A DNA stretch of 64,000 nucleotides from Kordiimonas pumila (GTDB taxonomy: Bacteria > Pseudomonadota > Alphaproteobacteria > Sphingomonadales > Kordiimonadaceae), in contig NZ_CP061205.1 in NCBI RefSeq assembly GCF_015240255.1, positions 682,001-746,000 on the forward strand, given 5' to 3'. The notes under the pieces are model-generated. The model was given only the letters and a program-made list of their open reading frames with translations. It searched no databases and was not told the origin of the DNA. The translations under genes were made by a program, and so were the position numbers. The stretch's first letter is position 1; each line of letters starts with the position of its first letter. Below are positions 8,673-18,156 of the stretch, one piece after another.

Positions 8673-9182
8673 CTAGCTCTTCCGATTTCTATATGGCTTT
8701 TCGTGTTCTTTTATCAGATCAGATTGCCATGGTGCTTTTATCTGTTTCACCATTGGAAAAGTAATAAAGTCTAGGTCAACACCCTCTGTTTCTAGTAATC
8801 GTTCCAGTATTTCCTGATAGGATTGCACTGTTTTGGCTGCAATTTTTATCAGGTAATCGACTTTTCCTAGTGTTGCGATGCATTCCAGTATTTCAGGGAA
8901 CTGCATAACAATTTTCTCAAAATGGATGGCTTTTTCTTTACTGTAGCCGAGTAATTGAATTTGTACCCAGTAAAAAGAAAACCCGCCAAAGGCAGTGTAA
9001 TCAATGTCGGCATAATAGCCATTGATGAAGCCCTGCTCTTCAAGCTTTTTAATACGGATATGACACGGTGTTGCGGAAAGCCCAATTTGCTCACTGAGCT
9101 TTGTTTTTGTGATACGTGCGTCTTTTTGCAGTACATCGAGAATTTTTACGTCCAGAAAATCTATTTTGGGAGCGTCTGTCAT
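8673..9182 (-). CDS. Lrp/AsnC family transcriptional regulator
   Basis: This 169-residue protein has an N-terminal winged helix (residues about 8-60, with the segment D-A-R-I-T-K-T-K-L-S-E-Q-I-G-L-S) and a C-terminal RAM/AsnC ligand-binding domain (about 68-150). Such proteins are small-molecule-responsive, usually binding amino acids, and form octamers or hexadecamers. Its position upstream of dgcN-dgcA on the same strand suggests that it senses D- or L-glutamate or a related amino acid. That is inference from location. Confidence 0.85.
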   Translation of the reverse strand: MTDAPKIDFLDVKILDVLQKDARITKTKLSEQIGLSATPCHIRIKKLEEQGFINGYYADIDYTAFGGFSFYWVQIQLLGYSKEKAIHFEKIVMQFPEILECIATLGKVDYLIKIAAKTVQSYQEILERLLETEGVDLDFITFPMVKQIKAPWQSDLIKEHEKPYRNRKS

Positions 9183-9334
9183 TTTATGTTTCCCGTAAAA
9201 TCACCAACAGTATTTTATATATGTTTAGCTATATCACAAACATAACAGGATTTTCTGCTGTATAGTGTGTAATATCTAGGTAAAGTCTATGATTTTAATG
9301 AGATATCATGTGGTGAAAACCTCTAGCGTATACT

Positions 9335-9568
9335 CTAAACAGTGGTGGCGGCTAGCGTAAACCCGCCCGGTGTTACAGGCTGAGGGGCGCGGCGTAGTTC
9401 AAGGCGTGCCCAGAGTTTTTCATGCAGGCTGTAAAACCCGGTTTGTACGAGGGGTTCAATAATGCCAACACTTAAGGCCGCCATCCAGCTTCCTGTCAGC
9501 ATGTAAGCAACAGTAATGGCAACTGAAAGGTGCATCAGGCCGTATGTTATTATTTTCAGGGCTTTCAT
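9335..9568 (-). CDS. DUF2061 small membrane protein
   Basis: This 77-residue protein matches the DUF2061 pattern: two membrane helices with T-Y-G-L-M-H at the start, L-T-G-S-W-M-A-A-L-S-V-G-I-I-E-P near 25-40, and the closing H-E-K-L-W-A-R-L. The function of the family is unknown. It is a monocistronic gene with nothing obviously linked. Confidence 0.75.
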   Translation of the reverse strand: MKALKIITYGLMHLSVAITVAYMLTGSWMAALSVGIIEPLVQTGFYSLHEKLWARLELRRAPQPVTPGGFTLAATTV

Positions 9569-9750
9569 AACCTGTTCCTTAAATCTGTGTCAGTGGATAT
9601 GGCAATCACTATATTGCAATTAATAACTATTATTAAATTGTTTCTATGTATGACAGTGATTGAAAGCCTCAATGATAGGATAGCAGGATTTGGTCAACAG
9701 CATGCTAAAGCGACAAGTCTATAGTTGCCGGTACGGGTAAGGGCATAAAG

Positions 9751-10779
9751 CTACCGAGATATTGTAATAGATGTTGCCTGCTGAAAGCGCTTTACGGTGC
9801 CATCACTGTGCTGGCGGAGAACGACAACTTCGCCGGTCCAAATGCCGGGCGTAAAGCCACCTGAGGGCCGCTTTTTACCAGCATACTGAAGCTGAAACTG
9901 CCGGTCTCGGTCAAGTGTTAGAGTGTGTTCATAAAACACACTTCCACCAGGTTTTAAAATGCGTAACAACCAGCGATCGCCCTTTTGTGCACCAAAAGCA
10001 CGCCCTGTCACTATAAGGGCGGGGCTTTCACTGGAAAGGGCACTCGGCTCTGGTTCCCAGCGGGTTTCACCGGTTGGTGGCTGTGCCTTTAGGCTAACAT
10101 ACACAAGGGCCATTTCTTCGTAGGCGACAGGGCTGGCCCATAGGGGGTTGTCGTCAGTGGTGTCAGCGGTGCAGGCACTGGCAATTTCCTGTCCGTCAAA
10201 GGGGTCTACCCGGTTTTTGCCGCGGCGCACCGTTAAGTGCATGTGCGGGTATTCGGTGTTACCAGAGAGGCCCACCTCGCCGAGCGGGTCGCCAGCACTA
10301 ACCGTATCGCCCGGTGCAACACGAATGCTGTTTTGCTTCATGTGGCAGTACTGGGTTGTCCAGTTACCACTGTGTTCTATCACCACCCCGTTACCGCATT
10401 CTTTGCCGTTAATATCATCGGGGTTTTGTTCTTTAATGCTGATATCAGGCTCGGTACTACGAACCGCCTTTACGACACCTTCTGCTGCTGCCAGCACTTT
10501 TACACCGGTTCGCATAGCGCCTAAATCACGAAGGGCAAAGTCAGTGCCGTAATGTCTGTTCTGGGTACGGCTGCCGCAGGTGAAATCAGTAAAGCTGGGG
10601 CCGGGTTCGCGGTCATTATAGCGTGCTGTCCAGCATGTTTCACCCAGCGTGCAGGCAAGTGGAAATTGTAACAGGGGCGCGTCTGAGGTATTTTGTGCTT
10701 GTGCAGCCTCAAGGCCAGCGAACACGAAAAACGCTATTAAAAGGTGGGATATACGCATAAAAATAATCTGTAAGGTCAT
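9751..10779 (-). CDS. Secreted M23-family (LytM-like) metallopeptidase
   Basis: I take the ATG at 10779, which has a GGAG five bases upstream; this gives 342 residues with a signal peptide ending near A-A-Q-A-Q. The M23 domain shows the zinc ligands H and D in R-H-Y-G-T-D-F-A and the later H-M-H-L motif, and all look intact. A separate C-terminal beta-rich region of about 120 residues follows. M23 enzymes cut peptidoglycan cross-bridges or act as cell-wall regulators. Several paired cysteines suggest periplasmic disulfides. There is no operon partner. Confidence 0.85.
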   Translation of the reverse strand: MTLQIIFMRISHLLIAFFVFAGLEAAQAQNTSDAPLLQFPLACTLGETCWTARYNDREPGPSFTDFTCGSRTQNRHYGTDFALRDLGAMRTGVKVLAAAEGVVKAVRSTEPDISIKEQNPDDINGKECGNGVVIEHSGNWTTQYCHMKQNSIRVAPGDTVSAGDPLGEVGLSGNTEYPHMHLTVRRGKNRVDPFDGQEIASACTADTTDDNPLWASPVAYEEMALVYVSLKAQPPTGETRWEPEPSALSSESPALIVTGRAFGAQKGDRWLLRILKPGGSVFYEHTLTLDRDRQFQLQYAGKKRPSGGFTPGIWTGEVVVLRQHSDGTVKRFQQATSITISR

Positions 10780-10863
10780 CATTGCTCCGTAGATTAGCAA
10801 CTATGTTTATTGCAGCAAGGCTTTTATGATTATATACCCTGCTTCAACACATGAGGGCACTTT

Positions 10864-11646
10864 ATGGCATTTGATCTAGGCCTGCTATCACTTCCTGAAA
10901 CACTCAGCAATATTGATGTCATCATTATGGCGGTCACTAGCTTTTTTACCTCTTTGCTAACGGCGGCGGTAGGCATTGGCGGGGGCATGGTGCTGCTTGC
11001 CGTTATGGCACAGCTTATGCCTGTGCAGGCTATTGTGCCTATTCACGGAGTGGTGCAGTTAGGCTCAAATGCAGGGCGCGCTATCATCATGCGCCCCCAT
11101 ATTGATTGGCGGTTGATCGTATATTTTCTTATCGGTAGCCTGATTGGTGGCTTTTTGGGGGGGCAGGTGGTTGTTACACTGCCGGTTGCCTATATCCAGC
11201 TTATTCTTGGGTGTTTTATCCTCTATTCCACATGGGTGCCAAAACGCATCGGTGCGGGATCAAAACCTAATGAAAAAAGCCTGTTTCTTTGCGGCCTTTT
11301 TTCCACGCTTCTTACAATGTTTGTGGGGGCAACCGGGCCGTTTGTATCTGTGGTGATTAAGCGGATGGAGCTTGGTAAGCTGCGGCAGGTGGGCACTATG
11401 TCAGCATGCCTTGTCGTGCAGCATTTGATAAAAGTATTTGTATTCGGGCTGCTTGGTTTTGCCTTTGCGCCCTATGTGGGCTTTATTCTTATTCTGGTCG
11501 GCATTGGTTTTATTGGTACGCTTGTGGGGCGCCAGCTTTTAGAGCGTGTTAGCGAGGCCCTGTTTATCAAGATATTAAATGCGGTGCTAACGGTGCTGGC
11601 TTGCAGGCTTTTGTGGGTTGCTGCCCGCGATTTAATAGGGGTCTGA
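10864..11646 (+). CDS. TSUP (TauE/SafE) family membrane exporter
   Basis: This 260-residue membrane protein has about eight helices. The TSUP signature G-I-G-G-G-M appears in the first half and G-A-T-G-P-F in the second half, matching the internal duplication of this family. Members export sulfite, sulfoacetate or other organosulfur anions, or import related compounds. The gene is divergent from the M23 gene, separated by 84 bases. The substrate is not indicated by context. Confidence 0.85.
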   Translation: MAFDLGLLSLPETLSNIDVIIMAVTSFFTSLLTAAVGIGGGMVLLAVMAQLMPVQAIVPIHGVVQLGSNAGRAIIMRPHIDWRLIVYFLIGSLIGGFLGGQVVVTLPVAYIQLILGCFILYSTWVPKRIGAGSKPNEKSLFLCGLFSTLLTMFVGATGPFVSVVIKRMELGKLRQVGTMSACLVVQHLIKVFVFGLLGFAFAPYVGFILILVGIGFIGTLVGRQLLERVSEALFIKILNAVLTVLACRLLWVAARDLIGV

Positions 11647-11666
11647 CAGCGCTTTCGCGTAGGCTT

Positions 11667-11993
11667 TTAGTCTGGCCGGTTTGCTTTTTCTGCCAGCCCG
11701 GAAAGGCCTTCGCGGCGCGCAAGTTCTGCCACCACATCAGCAAGGGTTAGGCCGCGCGCTTCTAGTAGAACCATCAGGTGAAAGAGCAGATCGGCGGATT
11801 CTTTCACCAGCTCGCGGTTATCATCCGATGCCACAGCCATAGCGGTTTCAACTGCTTCTTCCCCGACCTTTTGGGCAATTTTTTTAGCACCTTTGGCGTA
11901 CAGTTTTGCAACATAGCTGGTATCAGGATCTGCGTTTTTACGCTCGGCAAGCAAGGCCTCAAGCTTGGCCAGAGTTTCCATTGTTTCCTGCAT
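11667..11993 (-). CDS. hisE: Phosphoribosyl-ATP diphosphatase HisE
   Basis: This 108-residue protein removes pyrophosphate from phosphoribosyl-ATP in the second step of histidine synthesis. It has the typical MazG-like helical core with K-I-A-Q-K-V-G-E-E-A-V-E-T and E-S-A-D-L-L-F-H-L. Its ATG overlaps the hisF stop by one base (TAATG). It is encoded separately from HisI, which is not in this window. It is the last gene of the his run. Confidence 0.95.
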   Translation of the reverse strand: MQETMETLAKLEALLAERKNADPDTSYVAKLYAKGAKKIAQKVGEEAVETAMAVASDDNRELVKESADLLFHLMVLLEARGLTLADVVAELARREGLSGLAEKANRPD

Positions 11994-12757
11994 TAAAATG
12001 TTTCCCTTATTGCAATGCCGTTTAGGCGCATGTGAGCTTTCGCTTCTGCTATAGAATACTCACCAAAATGGAAAATGGAAGCAGCAAGAACAGCAGAAGC
12101 ATGGCCTTCTTTCACGCCGCCCACCAAATGGTCGAGCGTGCCAACACCGCCCGATGCAATGACCGGTACCTTTACCCTGTCTGCAATACGGCGGGTAAGT
12201 GTGAGGTCAAAGCCTTCACGGGTGCCATCGCGATCCATGCTGGTCAGGAGAATTTCGCCAGCACCGAGCCGCGCAGCCTCAATTGCATATTCAACAGCGT
12301 CCAGCCCTGTTGGTGTGCGGCCACCGTGGGTGAAGACTTCCCATTTGTCTGTTCTGACTTTTTTTGCATCAACAGCAACAACAATGCACTGCGAGCCAAA
12401 CTTGGTGGACAATTCGCCGATAACAGAAGGGTTATTCACCGCCGCTGTCATGAGGGAAACCTTGTCTGCCCCTGCAAGCAGTAGCTTCCGGACATCCTCT
12501 GCTGTGCGTACACCGCCGCCAACAGTAAGTGGCATAAAGCATTGCTCTGCTGTACGCTGTACTACATCAAGTAGAATATCACGTCGGTCAGAGCTTGCTG
12601 TAATATCAAGGAATGTCAGCTCGTCTGCGCCAGCAGCATCATAAACCCGCGCTTGCTCCACAGGGTCGCCCGCGTCCACCAGATCAACAAAGTTCACACC
12701 TTTGACAACACGGCCATCTTTAACGTCAAGGCAGGGAATAATGCGGGATTTTAGCAC
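11993..12757 (-). CDS. hisF: Imidazole glycerol phosphate synthase cyclase subunit HisF
   Basis: This 254-residue (beta/alpha)8 barrel carries the two catalytic aspartates, D11 in P-C-L-D-V-K-D-G-R and D130 in V-V-A-V-D-A-K, and the phosphate site S-G-G-V-G. It uses ammonia supplied by HisH to make IGP and AICAR; AICAR is then consumed by PurH, which is also encoded in this window. The start is GTG and its G is the last base of the hisA stop codon, so coupling is tight. Confidence 0.97.
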   Translation of the reverse strand: MLKSRIIPCLDVKDGRVVKGVNFVDLVDAGDPVEQARVYDAAGADELTFLDITASSDRRDILLDVVQRTAEQCFMPLTVGGGVRTAEDVRKLLLAGADKVSLMTAAVNNPSVIGELSTKFGSQCIVVAVDAKKVRTDKWEVFTHGGRTPTGLDAVEYAIEAARLGAGEILLTSMDRDGTREGFDLTLTRRIADRVKVPVIASGGVGTLDHLVGGVKEGHASAVLAASIFHFGEYSIAEAKAHMRLNGIAIRETF

Positions 12758-13485
12758 TATCTGACCCCTTCAGCGATTTTTAGAGCCGCCTTCAGATCCA
12801 TGCCGCCATCATAAATGGCGCGGCCTGTAATCACGCCCTCTAAGTTGCCAGCCGCCACACAGCGCTCAATGTCAGAAAGGTCTTTCACGCCGCCTGATGC
12901 GATCACGGGAATGGAAACAGCAGTTGCAAGTGCGGAAGATGCTTCTGCGTTTACGCCGGATAGTGTGCCGTCCCTATCAATATCGGTGTGGATAATGGCA
13001 GCCACACCTGCATCCTCAAACTTGCGCGCCAGGTCTGTTACTTCAAGCGTGCTGACCTCGGCCCAGCCTTCAACAGCGACCATGCCGCCTTTAGCGTCAA
13101 TCCCCACCGCTATTTTCCCCGGGAAAAGCTTGCATGCTTCTTTTACCAGCGCCGGGTCCTTGACCGCAAGGGTACCAAGGATCAAGCGGCTAAGGCCCGC
13201 ATCCAACCAGCGTTCCATTGTGGCAATGTCGCGGATGCCGCCGCCAAGCTGCGTGGGGACATTCGTTGCCTTTAAAATAGCTTCAACCGCTGCGGCATTC
13301 ACCGGGGCGCCAGCAAAGGCACCGTTCAGGTCCACGAGATGTAGCCATTTGCACCCGGCTTTTACAAACTCAGCTGCTTGTGCCGCTGGGTCATCATTAA
13401 AAACGGTTGCCTCGTCCATTGCGCCCTTAAAAAGCCGCACACAGTTGCCGTCTTTCAGGTCAATCGCAGGGTACAGTGTGATCAT
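12757..13485 (-). CDS. hisA: ProFAR isomerase HisA
   Basis: I choose the ATG at 13485, which overlaps the hisH stop as ATGA and has GGAG nine bases upstream; a GTG at 13494 would add three residues. The 242-residue protein is a (beta/alpha)8 barrel with P-A-I-D-L-K-D-G at the start, G-G-G-I-R in the middle and H-T-D-I-D-R-D-G-T and S-G-G-V in the second half. The duplicated barrel half-signatures mirror HisF. Confidence 0.96.
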   Translation of the reverse strand: MITLYPAIDLKDGNCVRLFKGAMDEATVFNDDPAAQAAEFVKAGCKWLHLVDLNGAFAGAPVNAAAVEAILKATNVPTQLGGGIRDIATMERWLDAGLSRLILGTLAVKDPALVKEACKLFPGKIAVGIDAKGGMVAVEGWAEVSTLEVTDLARKFEDAGVAAIIHTDIDRDGTLSGVNAEASSALATAVSIPVIASGGVKDLSDIERCVAAGNLEGVITGRAIYDGGMDLKAALKIAEGVR

Positions 13486-14138
13486 GGTTGCCACTCCAGA
13501 AAAGCCTTCAGAAATTTCAGGCCCACAGCCTGACTTTTTTCTGGGTGAAACTGGGTACCAATCATATTATCTTTTCCTACAATCGCTGTTACTGTGCCGC
13601 CGTATTCTGTGGTGGCCAGCAGGCTTTCCCGTGCGTTTAATTCCATATGGTAACTATGCACAAAATAGGCATGGTCACCGGGTGCAAATACCTTTGTGAC
13701 CGGGTGGGTGAGGCCGGTGTCTGTAAGAACCAGTTCGTTCCACCCCATATGTGGGATTTTAAGGGTGGCATCAGCCGGTTTCAACGCTTCAATAGTGCCG
13801 TCAATCCAGCCCATGCCTTTGTGGGTACCAAATTCGTGGCCCTCAACGGCCATAAGTTGCATGCCCACACAGATTCCAAGGAACGGTTTACCGGCAATGC
13901 GCACCCGCTCCTGAATAGCGTCTTTCAGGCCGTCAATCGCCAGAAGCCCAGCCCGGCAATCAGCAAAAGCGCCAACACCCGGCAGAATAATACGGTCAGC
14001 TTTTGCAACCACATCTGGCTTGTCAGTGACAATAATTTCAGTATTCAGGCCGCTTTCAGCAGCAGCACGGGCAAGTGCTTTTTCTGCAGAACGCAAATTG
14101 CCCGAGCCATAATCGATGACCACGGCAGTTTCTGACAT
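13482..14138 (-). CDS. hisH: Imidazole glycerol phosphate synthase glutaminase subunit HisH
   Basis: This 218-residue class I glutamine amidotransferase has the nucleophile C90 in G-I-C-V-G-M-Q and the catalytic H and E in Q-F-H-P-E-K-S near 199-201. It delivers ammonia through the HisF barrel. It overlaps hisA by four bases and lies 24 bases downstream of hisB. Confidence 0.96.
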   Translation of the reverse strand: MSETAVVIDYGSGNLRSAEKALARAAAESGLNTEIIVTDKPDVVAKADRIILPGVGAFADCRAGLLAIDGLKDAIQERVRIAGKPFLGICVGMQLMAVEGHEFGTHKGMGWIDGTIEALKPADATLKIPHMGWNELVLTDTGLTHPVTKVFAPGDHAYFVHSYHMELNARESLLATTEYGGTVTAIVGKDNMIGTQFHPEKSQAVGLKFLKAFLEWQP

Positions 14139-14162
14139 ACGCTTAACTCCGCCTGATACCTA

Positions 14163-14762
14163 TTAAAGACTACCGCCAAGTGTGCCTTTGGTAGAAGGCA
14201 CAGCATCTGCTTTTCTGGGGTCAATGGTTGTTGCGTCGCGTAGTGACCGTGCAACCGCCTTAAAGCAGCTTTCAATAATATGGTGGCTATTGACCCCGTA
14301 TAGGTTTTCAACATGCAGGGTCATACCCGCGGCAAAGGCAAATGCCCGGAAAAATTCTTCAAACAGTTCCGTGTCCATCTCGCCAATTTTTTGGCGCGGG
14401 AAATCAACATTCCACACAAGGAAAGGCCTGCCTGAAATATCCATCGCGGCCCGCGAGAGTGTTTCATCCATCGGGATATAGGCATTTGCATAGCGTGTGA
14501 TACCCTTCATGTCGCCGAGCGCTTTTTTAATCGCAAGCCCAACAACAATACCGGTATCTTCCGTGGTGTGATGGCCGTCAATGTGCAGGTCGCCTTTGGC
14601 GCGCACTTTCAGGTCCATGAGCGAATGGCGGGAAAGTTGCTCCAGCATATGGTCAAGAAAGCCAATGCCGGTTTCAACGTCATAAACGCCGGTGCCGTCA
14701 AGGTTTAGCTCAACAGAAATTTCCGTTTCTTTGGTTTTTCTGTCCACGGTTGCTGTACGCAT
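14163..14762 (-). CDS. hisB: Imidazoleglycerol-phosphate dehydratase HisB
   Basis: The start at 14762 has a GGAG eight bases upstream and gives 199 residues, the normal length for a monofunctional enzyme; a longer in-frame extension to 14825 has no such support. Manganese-binding motifs are visible: [14 protein letters not shown] and the late N-S-H-H-I-I-E. It is the first gene of the local his run. I found no run of His codons upstream, so classical leader attenuation is not supported. Confidence 0.96.
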   Translation of the reverse strand: MRTATVDRKTKETEISVELNLDGTGVYDVETGIGFLDHMLEQLSRHSLMDLKVRAKGDLHIDGHHTTEDTGIVVGLAIKKALGDMKGITRYANAYIPMDETLSRAAMDISGRPFLVWNVDFPRQKIGEMDTELFEEFFRAFAFAAGMTLHVENLYGVNSHHIIESCFKAVARSLRDATTIDPRKADAVPSTKGTLGGSL

Positions 14763-14894
14763 TATCTTCACTCCTTGGTCGTGATATAAGACCATACATT
14801 GCCTCTCTATACGCGAGGTTGGCAAATAATGGAACAGCGTTTACGGTGAAAAGGCAAGCTATGCAAGGATTTATGGGGCTTTTCAGGATAGTAA

Positions 14895-14923
14895 CTTGTA
14901 ACATCCCATGTTGCTGCATATAT
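14895..14923 (+). promoter_or_regulatory. Likely RpoH (sigma-32) heat-shock promoter for hslVU
   Basis: CTTG at 14895-14898 and CATATAT at 14917-14923 are separated by 18 bases. This agrees with the alphaproteobacterial RpoH consensus CTTG-N17-18-CYTATNT. It ends 43 bases before the hslV ATG. HslVU is a classical heat-shock protease, so the location makes biological sense. Confidence 0.55.
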
Positions 14924-14966
14924 CCTGTTGCATGGAAACAATAATTCGAAAAAGGAACATGTGCGT

Positions 14967-15563
14967 ATGACACAGTTCACACATGAACTACCAACATGGC
15001 ATGCCACCACCATTTGCAGTGTACGCAAAGGCGATAAAGTTGTTATCGCGGGGGACGGCCAGGTTTCAGTTGGTGATACCGTGATGAAGGCTAATGCTCG
15101 TAAAGTACGCTACTTAAGTGGTGGTAAGGTGATTGCGGGTTTTGCGGGTGCAACCGCTGATGCTTTCACACTTTTTGAGCGCCTTGAAGCCAAGCTTGAG
15201 CGGCACCCCGGCCATTTGGCGCGCGCCTGTGTGGAGCTTGCAAAAGACTGGCGCACAGATAAATATTTGCGCCAGCTTCAGGCCATGATGATTGTGGTTG
15301 ATAAAGATACCAGCTTAGTCGTGACCGGTAACGGTGATGTGCTGGAGCCAGAGCACGGTGTGGTGGCGATCGGGTCTGGCGGTAATTACGCGCTGGCGGC
15401 AGCACGCGCGCTGTACGACGAAAACCTGAATGCGGAAGAAATTGCCCGAAAAGCCATGAAAATAGCGGCAAGCATCTGTGTTTACACAAACGATAATATC
15501 GTTCTTGAAACAATGGATGTTGAAAATAATGCTGATAAAAGCGACCCCAAAAGCGATAGTTAG
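14967..15563 (+). CDS. hslV: HslV, peptidase subunit of the HslVU (ClpQY) protease
   Basis: The ATG at 14967 gives 198 residues; a GTG at 14961 is closer to the AAGGA ribosome site and is an alternative. Before the catalytic core there is a short propeptide ending W-H-A, then T-T-I-C-S-V-R. The first Thr is expected to become the N-terminal nucleophile after processing, as in other Alphaproteobacteria. V-I-A-G-D-G-Q-V-S and G-S-G-G-N-Y-A are typical of HslV. It lies 9 bases before hslU. Confidence 0.95.
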   Translation: MTQFTHELPTWHATTICSVRKGDKVVIAGDGQVSVGDTVMKANARKVRYLSGGKVIAGFAGATADAFTLFERLEAKLERHPGHLARACVELAKDWRTDKYLRQLQAMMIVVDKDTSLVVTGNGDVLEPEHGVVAIGSGGNYALAAARALYDENLNAEEIARKAMKIAASICVYTNDNIVLETMDVENNADKSDPKSDS

Positions 15564-15572
15564 GAGTAAAGT

Positions 15573-16883
15573 ATGACCAGTTTTTCACCGCGCGAGATTG
15601 TCTCTGAACTTGATCGTTTCATTATTGGGCAGGCGGACGCCAAGAAAGCCGTTGCCGTTGCGCTCAGGAACCGGTGGCGCCGCCAGCAGCTTGAAGGTGC
15701 AATGCGCGAAGAAGTGCTGCCGAAAAATATCCTGATGGTGGGGCCAACTGGGGTTGGTAAAACAGAAATTTCCCGCCGCCTTGCAAAGCTTGCTCAGGCC
15801 CCGTTTATCAAAGTTGAAGCCACGAAATTTACGGAAGTTGGTTATGTGGGCCGCGATGTGGAACAGATTATTCGGGACCTGATGGAATCAGCCATTTTAA
15901 TGGTAAAGGAAAAGAAAAAGCGCGAAGTGGTCGCAAAGGCAGAACTGAACGCGGAAGACCGTGTTCTTGATGCACTTGTGGGCATGTCAGGCAGCGAAGC
16001 CACACGCCAAAAATTTCGTCAGTTACTGCGCGACGGTGATCTAGCTGAAAAAGAGATTGAACTTGAAGTTGCCGATACCACAAACCCGTTCCCGCAGTTT
16101 GATGTGCCGGGCATGCCAGGTGCGAGTGTTGGCATGCTGAACATTGGCGATATGTTCGGCAAGGCTATGGGTAGCCGTACTGTTAAGAAAAAAATGAAGG
16201 TTGCCGAGGCTTACGAGATTTTGATGGTTGAAGAAGCCGATAAACTTGTTGATGAGGAATCAAGCGTGCGCGAGGCCACTGTGCTGGTGGAAGAGCACGG
16301 TATTGTCTTCCTTGATGAGATAGATAAAATCTGCGCGCGGCAGGATGCGCGCGGCGGTGATGTGAGCCGCGAAGGTGTACAGCGTGATTTGTTGCCACTG
16401 ATTGAAGGAACAACAGTTTCGACCAAGTACGGCGCTATTAAAACAGATCATATATTGTTTATTGCATCAGGCGCCTTTCACCTGGCAAAGCCTTCTGACC
16501 TGTTACCTGAACTGCAGGGCAGACTACCGATCCGCGTGGAACTGCGCGATCTGACAGAAGCTGATTTCAAGCGTATTCTAACAGAGCCAGACTATAGCCT
16601 TATTCGCCAGTATGTAGCGTTGATGGGAACCGAAGAGGTGGATCTTGATTTCACGGAAACCGGCATTGACGAGATTGCCCGGATTTCAGCGCACTTTAAT
16701 GAAACAGTGGAAAATATTGGCGCACGCCGCTTGCACACGGTGCTTGAAAAAGTGCTGGAGGAGGTTTCCTTTACGGCAAGCGATAAATCAGGCACCAAGG
16801 TTGTGGTTGATGCAGCGTTTGTAAAACAGAATATGGGTGAGCTGGCAACGGGTGAAAACGACCTGTCGAAGTTTATTCTTTAA
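15573..16883 (+). CDS. hslU: HslU, ATPase subunit of the HslVU protease
   Basis: This 436-residue AAA+ unfoldase has Walker A G57-P-T-G-V-G-K-T64, Walker B V-F-L-D-E-I-D-K near 247, and a middle I domain (about residues 110-240). The C-terminus ends D-L-S-K-F-I-L, which matches the conserved tail that inserts between HslV subunits. It forms hexamers stacked on HslV rings in the cytoplasm. A GGAGTAAAGT ribosome site precedes the ATG. Confidence 0.97.
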   Translation: MTSFSPREIVSELDRFIIGQADAKKAVAVALRNRWRRQQLEGAMREEVLPKNILMVGPTGVGKTEISRRLAKLAQAPFIKVEATKFTEVGYVGRDVEQIIRDLMESAILMVKEKKKREVVAKAELNAEDRVLDALVGMSGSEATRQKFRQLLRDGDLAEKEIELEVADTTNPFPQFDVPGMPGASVGMLNIGDMFGKAMGSRTVKKKMKVAEAYEILMVEEADKLVDEESSVREATVLVEEHGIVFLDEIDKICARQDARGGDVSREGVQRDLLPLIEGTTVSTKYGAIKTDHILFIASGAFHLAKPSDLLPELQGRLPIRVELRDLTEADFKRILTEPDYSLIRQYVALMGTEEVDLDFTETGIDEIARISAHFNETVENIGARRLHTVLEKVLEEVSFTASDKSGTKVVVDAAFVKQNMGELATGENDLSKFIL

Positions 16884-16907
16884 AACGGGACCTGATGGAG
16901 AGCAAGA

Positions 16908-17276
16908 ATGGCGTATGATGACAACAATATCTTTGCGAAAATTCTACGCGGGGAAATTCCTTGTAAAAAGGTTTACGAGGATGATTATGCCCTTGCTTTC
17001 CATGATATAAACCCCCAAGCGCCGGTGCATGTACTTGTTATTCCTAAAGGGGCCTATGTTGGCATGGCTGATTTTGCAGCAAACGCTCCGACTGCGCTTA
17101 TTAGCGGCTTTATGCAGGCGGTGGGCAAGGTTGCCGCAGAAGTGGGTGTAGTAGAAGAAGGTTACCGGCTTATTGCCAATGACGGGCCTAATTCGCACCA
17201 GGAAGTGCCGCACCTGCATTTTCATATTCTTGGCGGCAAAAGGGTTGGGCCGCTACTCGATGGTAGCTTCAGATAG
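16908..17276 (+). CDS. HIT-family nucleotide hydrolase (HinT type)
   Basis: This 122-residue protein ends with the histidine triad H102-L-H104-F-H106-I-L-G-G and begins with the typical D-N-N-I-F-A-K-I-L-R-G-E-I-P segment. HinT-type enzymes hydrolyse purine nucleoside phosphoramidates. It lies 24 bases after hslU on the same strand and is probably in the same transcript. A second, more distant HIT protein is encoded at 40791-41207. Confidence 0.92.
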   Translation: MAYDDNNIFAKILRGEIPCKKVYEDDYALAFHDINPQAPVHVLVIPKGAYVGMADFAANAPTALISGFMQAVGKVAAEVGVVEEGYRLIANDGPNSHQEVPHLHFHILGGKRVGPLLDGSFR

Positions 17277-17290
17277 TAAACTTAATAAGT

Positions 17291-17470
17291 CTATTCGCTG
17301 ATCTCGCGAGCTTCATCAACCAGCATAATTGGAATGCCATCGCGTATAGGGAAGGCGAGCCCAGCTTTTTTGCTGATAAGCTCCTGTGTTTCCTTTTTAA
17401 ACTCCAGCGTTGTGCGTGTGACAGGGCACACCAGAATTTCCAGAAGTTTTGGGTCAATTGTGCTTGGCAT
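17291..17470 (-). CDS. Trm112-family protein (YcaR-like)
   Basis: This is a 59-residue reading frame that starts at the ATG at 17470 and stops at TAG 17293-17291. It contains the family segments [27 protein letters not shown] and the end D-E-A-R. Bacterial members keep only one of the zinc cysteines, as here. Eukaryotic Trm112 activates methyltransferases; the bacterial role is uncertain. It follows the LON-domain gene by 25 bases, a conserved arrangement in Alphaproteobacteria. Confidence 0.88.
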   Translation of the reverse strand: MPSTIDPKLLEILVCPVTRTTLEFKKETQELISKKAGLAFPIRDGIPIMLVDEAREISE

Positions 17471-17495
17471 GCTATTACCTTAAAGGCTGTGTGGT

Positions 17496-18143
17496 TTAAT
17501 GTGCTTTGCCATTTGCAGAAGACATGATCAACAGGTTTTTCAGCGTTTCTGCGCGCTTTGGTGTGTCCTCTGCTTCCAGCAAGGCTTGTTTTTCCTGCAT
17601 GGAAAAGGGAATAATCATGGAGAGCGTATTGATTAGAACCCCGTCTGGCGCAGTATTAATGCCGTCATAGTCTGCTGCAAGGCCGCGGCTATCCAGATAG
17701 CCTTTTAATACACTCATGAGAGGTTTTCGGTCAAAGCACCCATGTTCAGGCAGAGGCTCCATGTCTGTGCTGAAAGGTTCCCAGTCAGCTTTTACCTGCC
17801 GGTAAGGTGTTGTAACAGACAGTTCATCCTCTATGCGGAACCTAATGATACCGGTCAGGCGTATCAAATACCGTCCATCCTCTGTTTTGACCAGATGGCT
17901 GATTTTTCCCGCGCAGCCAATGCTGTAAAGTTTTTGTGCAGGTGTGCCGTCTTCTTCAATTTTCTGAGGTTGGATCATACCAATGATTTTATGGCTGGCC
18001 CAAGCGTCTTCCACCATTTTCAGGTACCGCTGTTCGAAAATATTAAGCGGTAAGTTGCTTGACGGAAAAAGAATAGCTTTTGGCAAAGGGAATACCGGAA
18101 TGACAGACGGTAACGGCTCGGTTATTTCTGGGCTGTCTGTCAT
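17496..18143 (-). CDS. LON peptidase N-terminal (substrate-binding) domain protein
   Basis: The ATG at 18143 has AGGAGA nine bases upstream and gives 215 residues. The protein is a free LON N domain, recognised by P-V-F-P-L-P-K-A-I-L-F-P near the start, N-I-F-E-Q-R-Y-L and G-C-A-G-K-I-S. It has no AAA+ or protease domain, so it is not Lon protease. It lies 13 bases after the thioredoxin-TPR gene and before Trm112, and may act in the same proteostasis process. Confidence 0.88.
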   Translation of the reverse strand: MTDSPEITEPLPSVIPVFPLPKAILFPSSNLPLNIFEQRYLKMVEDAWASHKIIGMIQPQKIEEDGTPAQKLYSIGCAGKISHLVKTEDGRYLIRLTGIIRFRIEDELSVTTPYRQVKADWEPFSTDMEPLPEHGCFDRKPLMSVLKGYLDSRGLAADYDGINTAPDGVLINTLSMIIPFSMQEKQALLEAEDTPKRAETLKNLLIMSSANGKAH

Positions 18144-18156
18144 AAATACGGTTCTC

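Noticed and set aside
12815-13699. 294-codon plus-strand open frame across hisA and hisH
   Set aside because: It is antisense to two well-supported his genes, is rich in Ser/Ala/Pro typical of shadow frames, and has no ribosome site or family motif.
14763-14966. Histidine leader peptide and attenuator upstream of hisB
   Set aside because: No short frame with a run of His codons and no matching terminator hairpin was seen.
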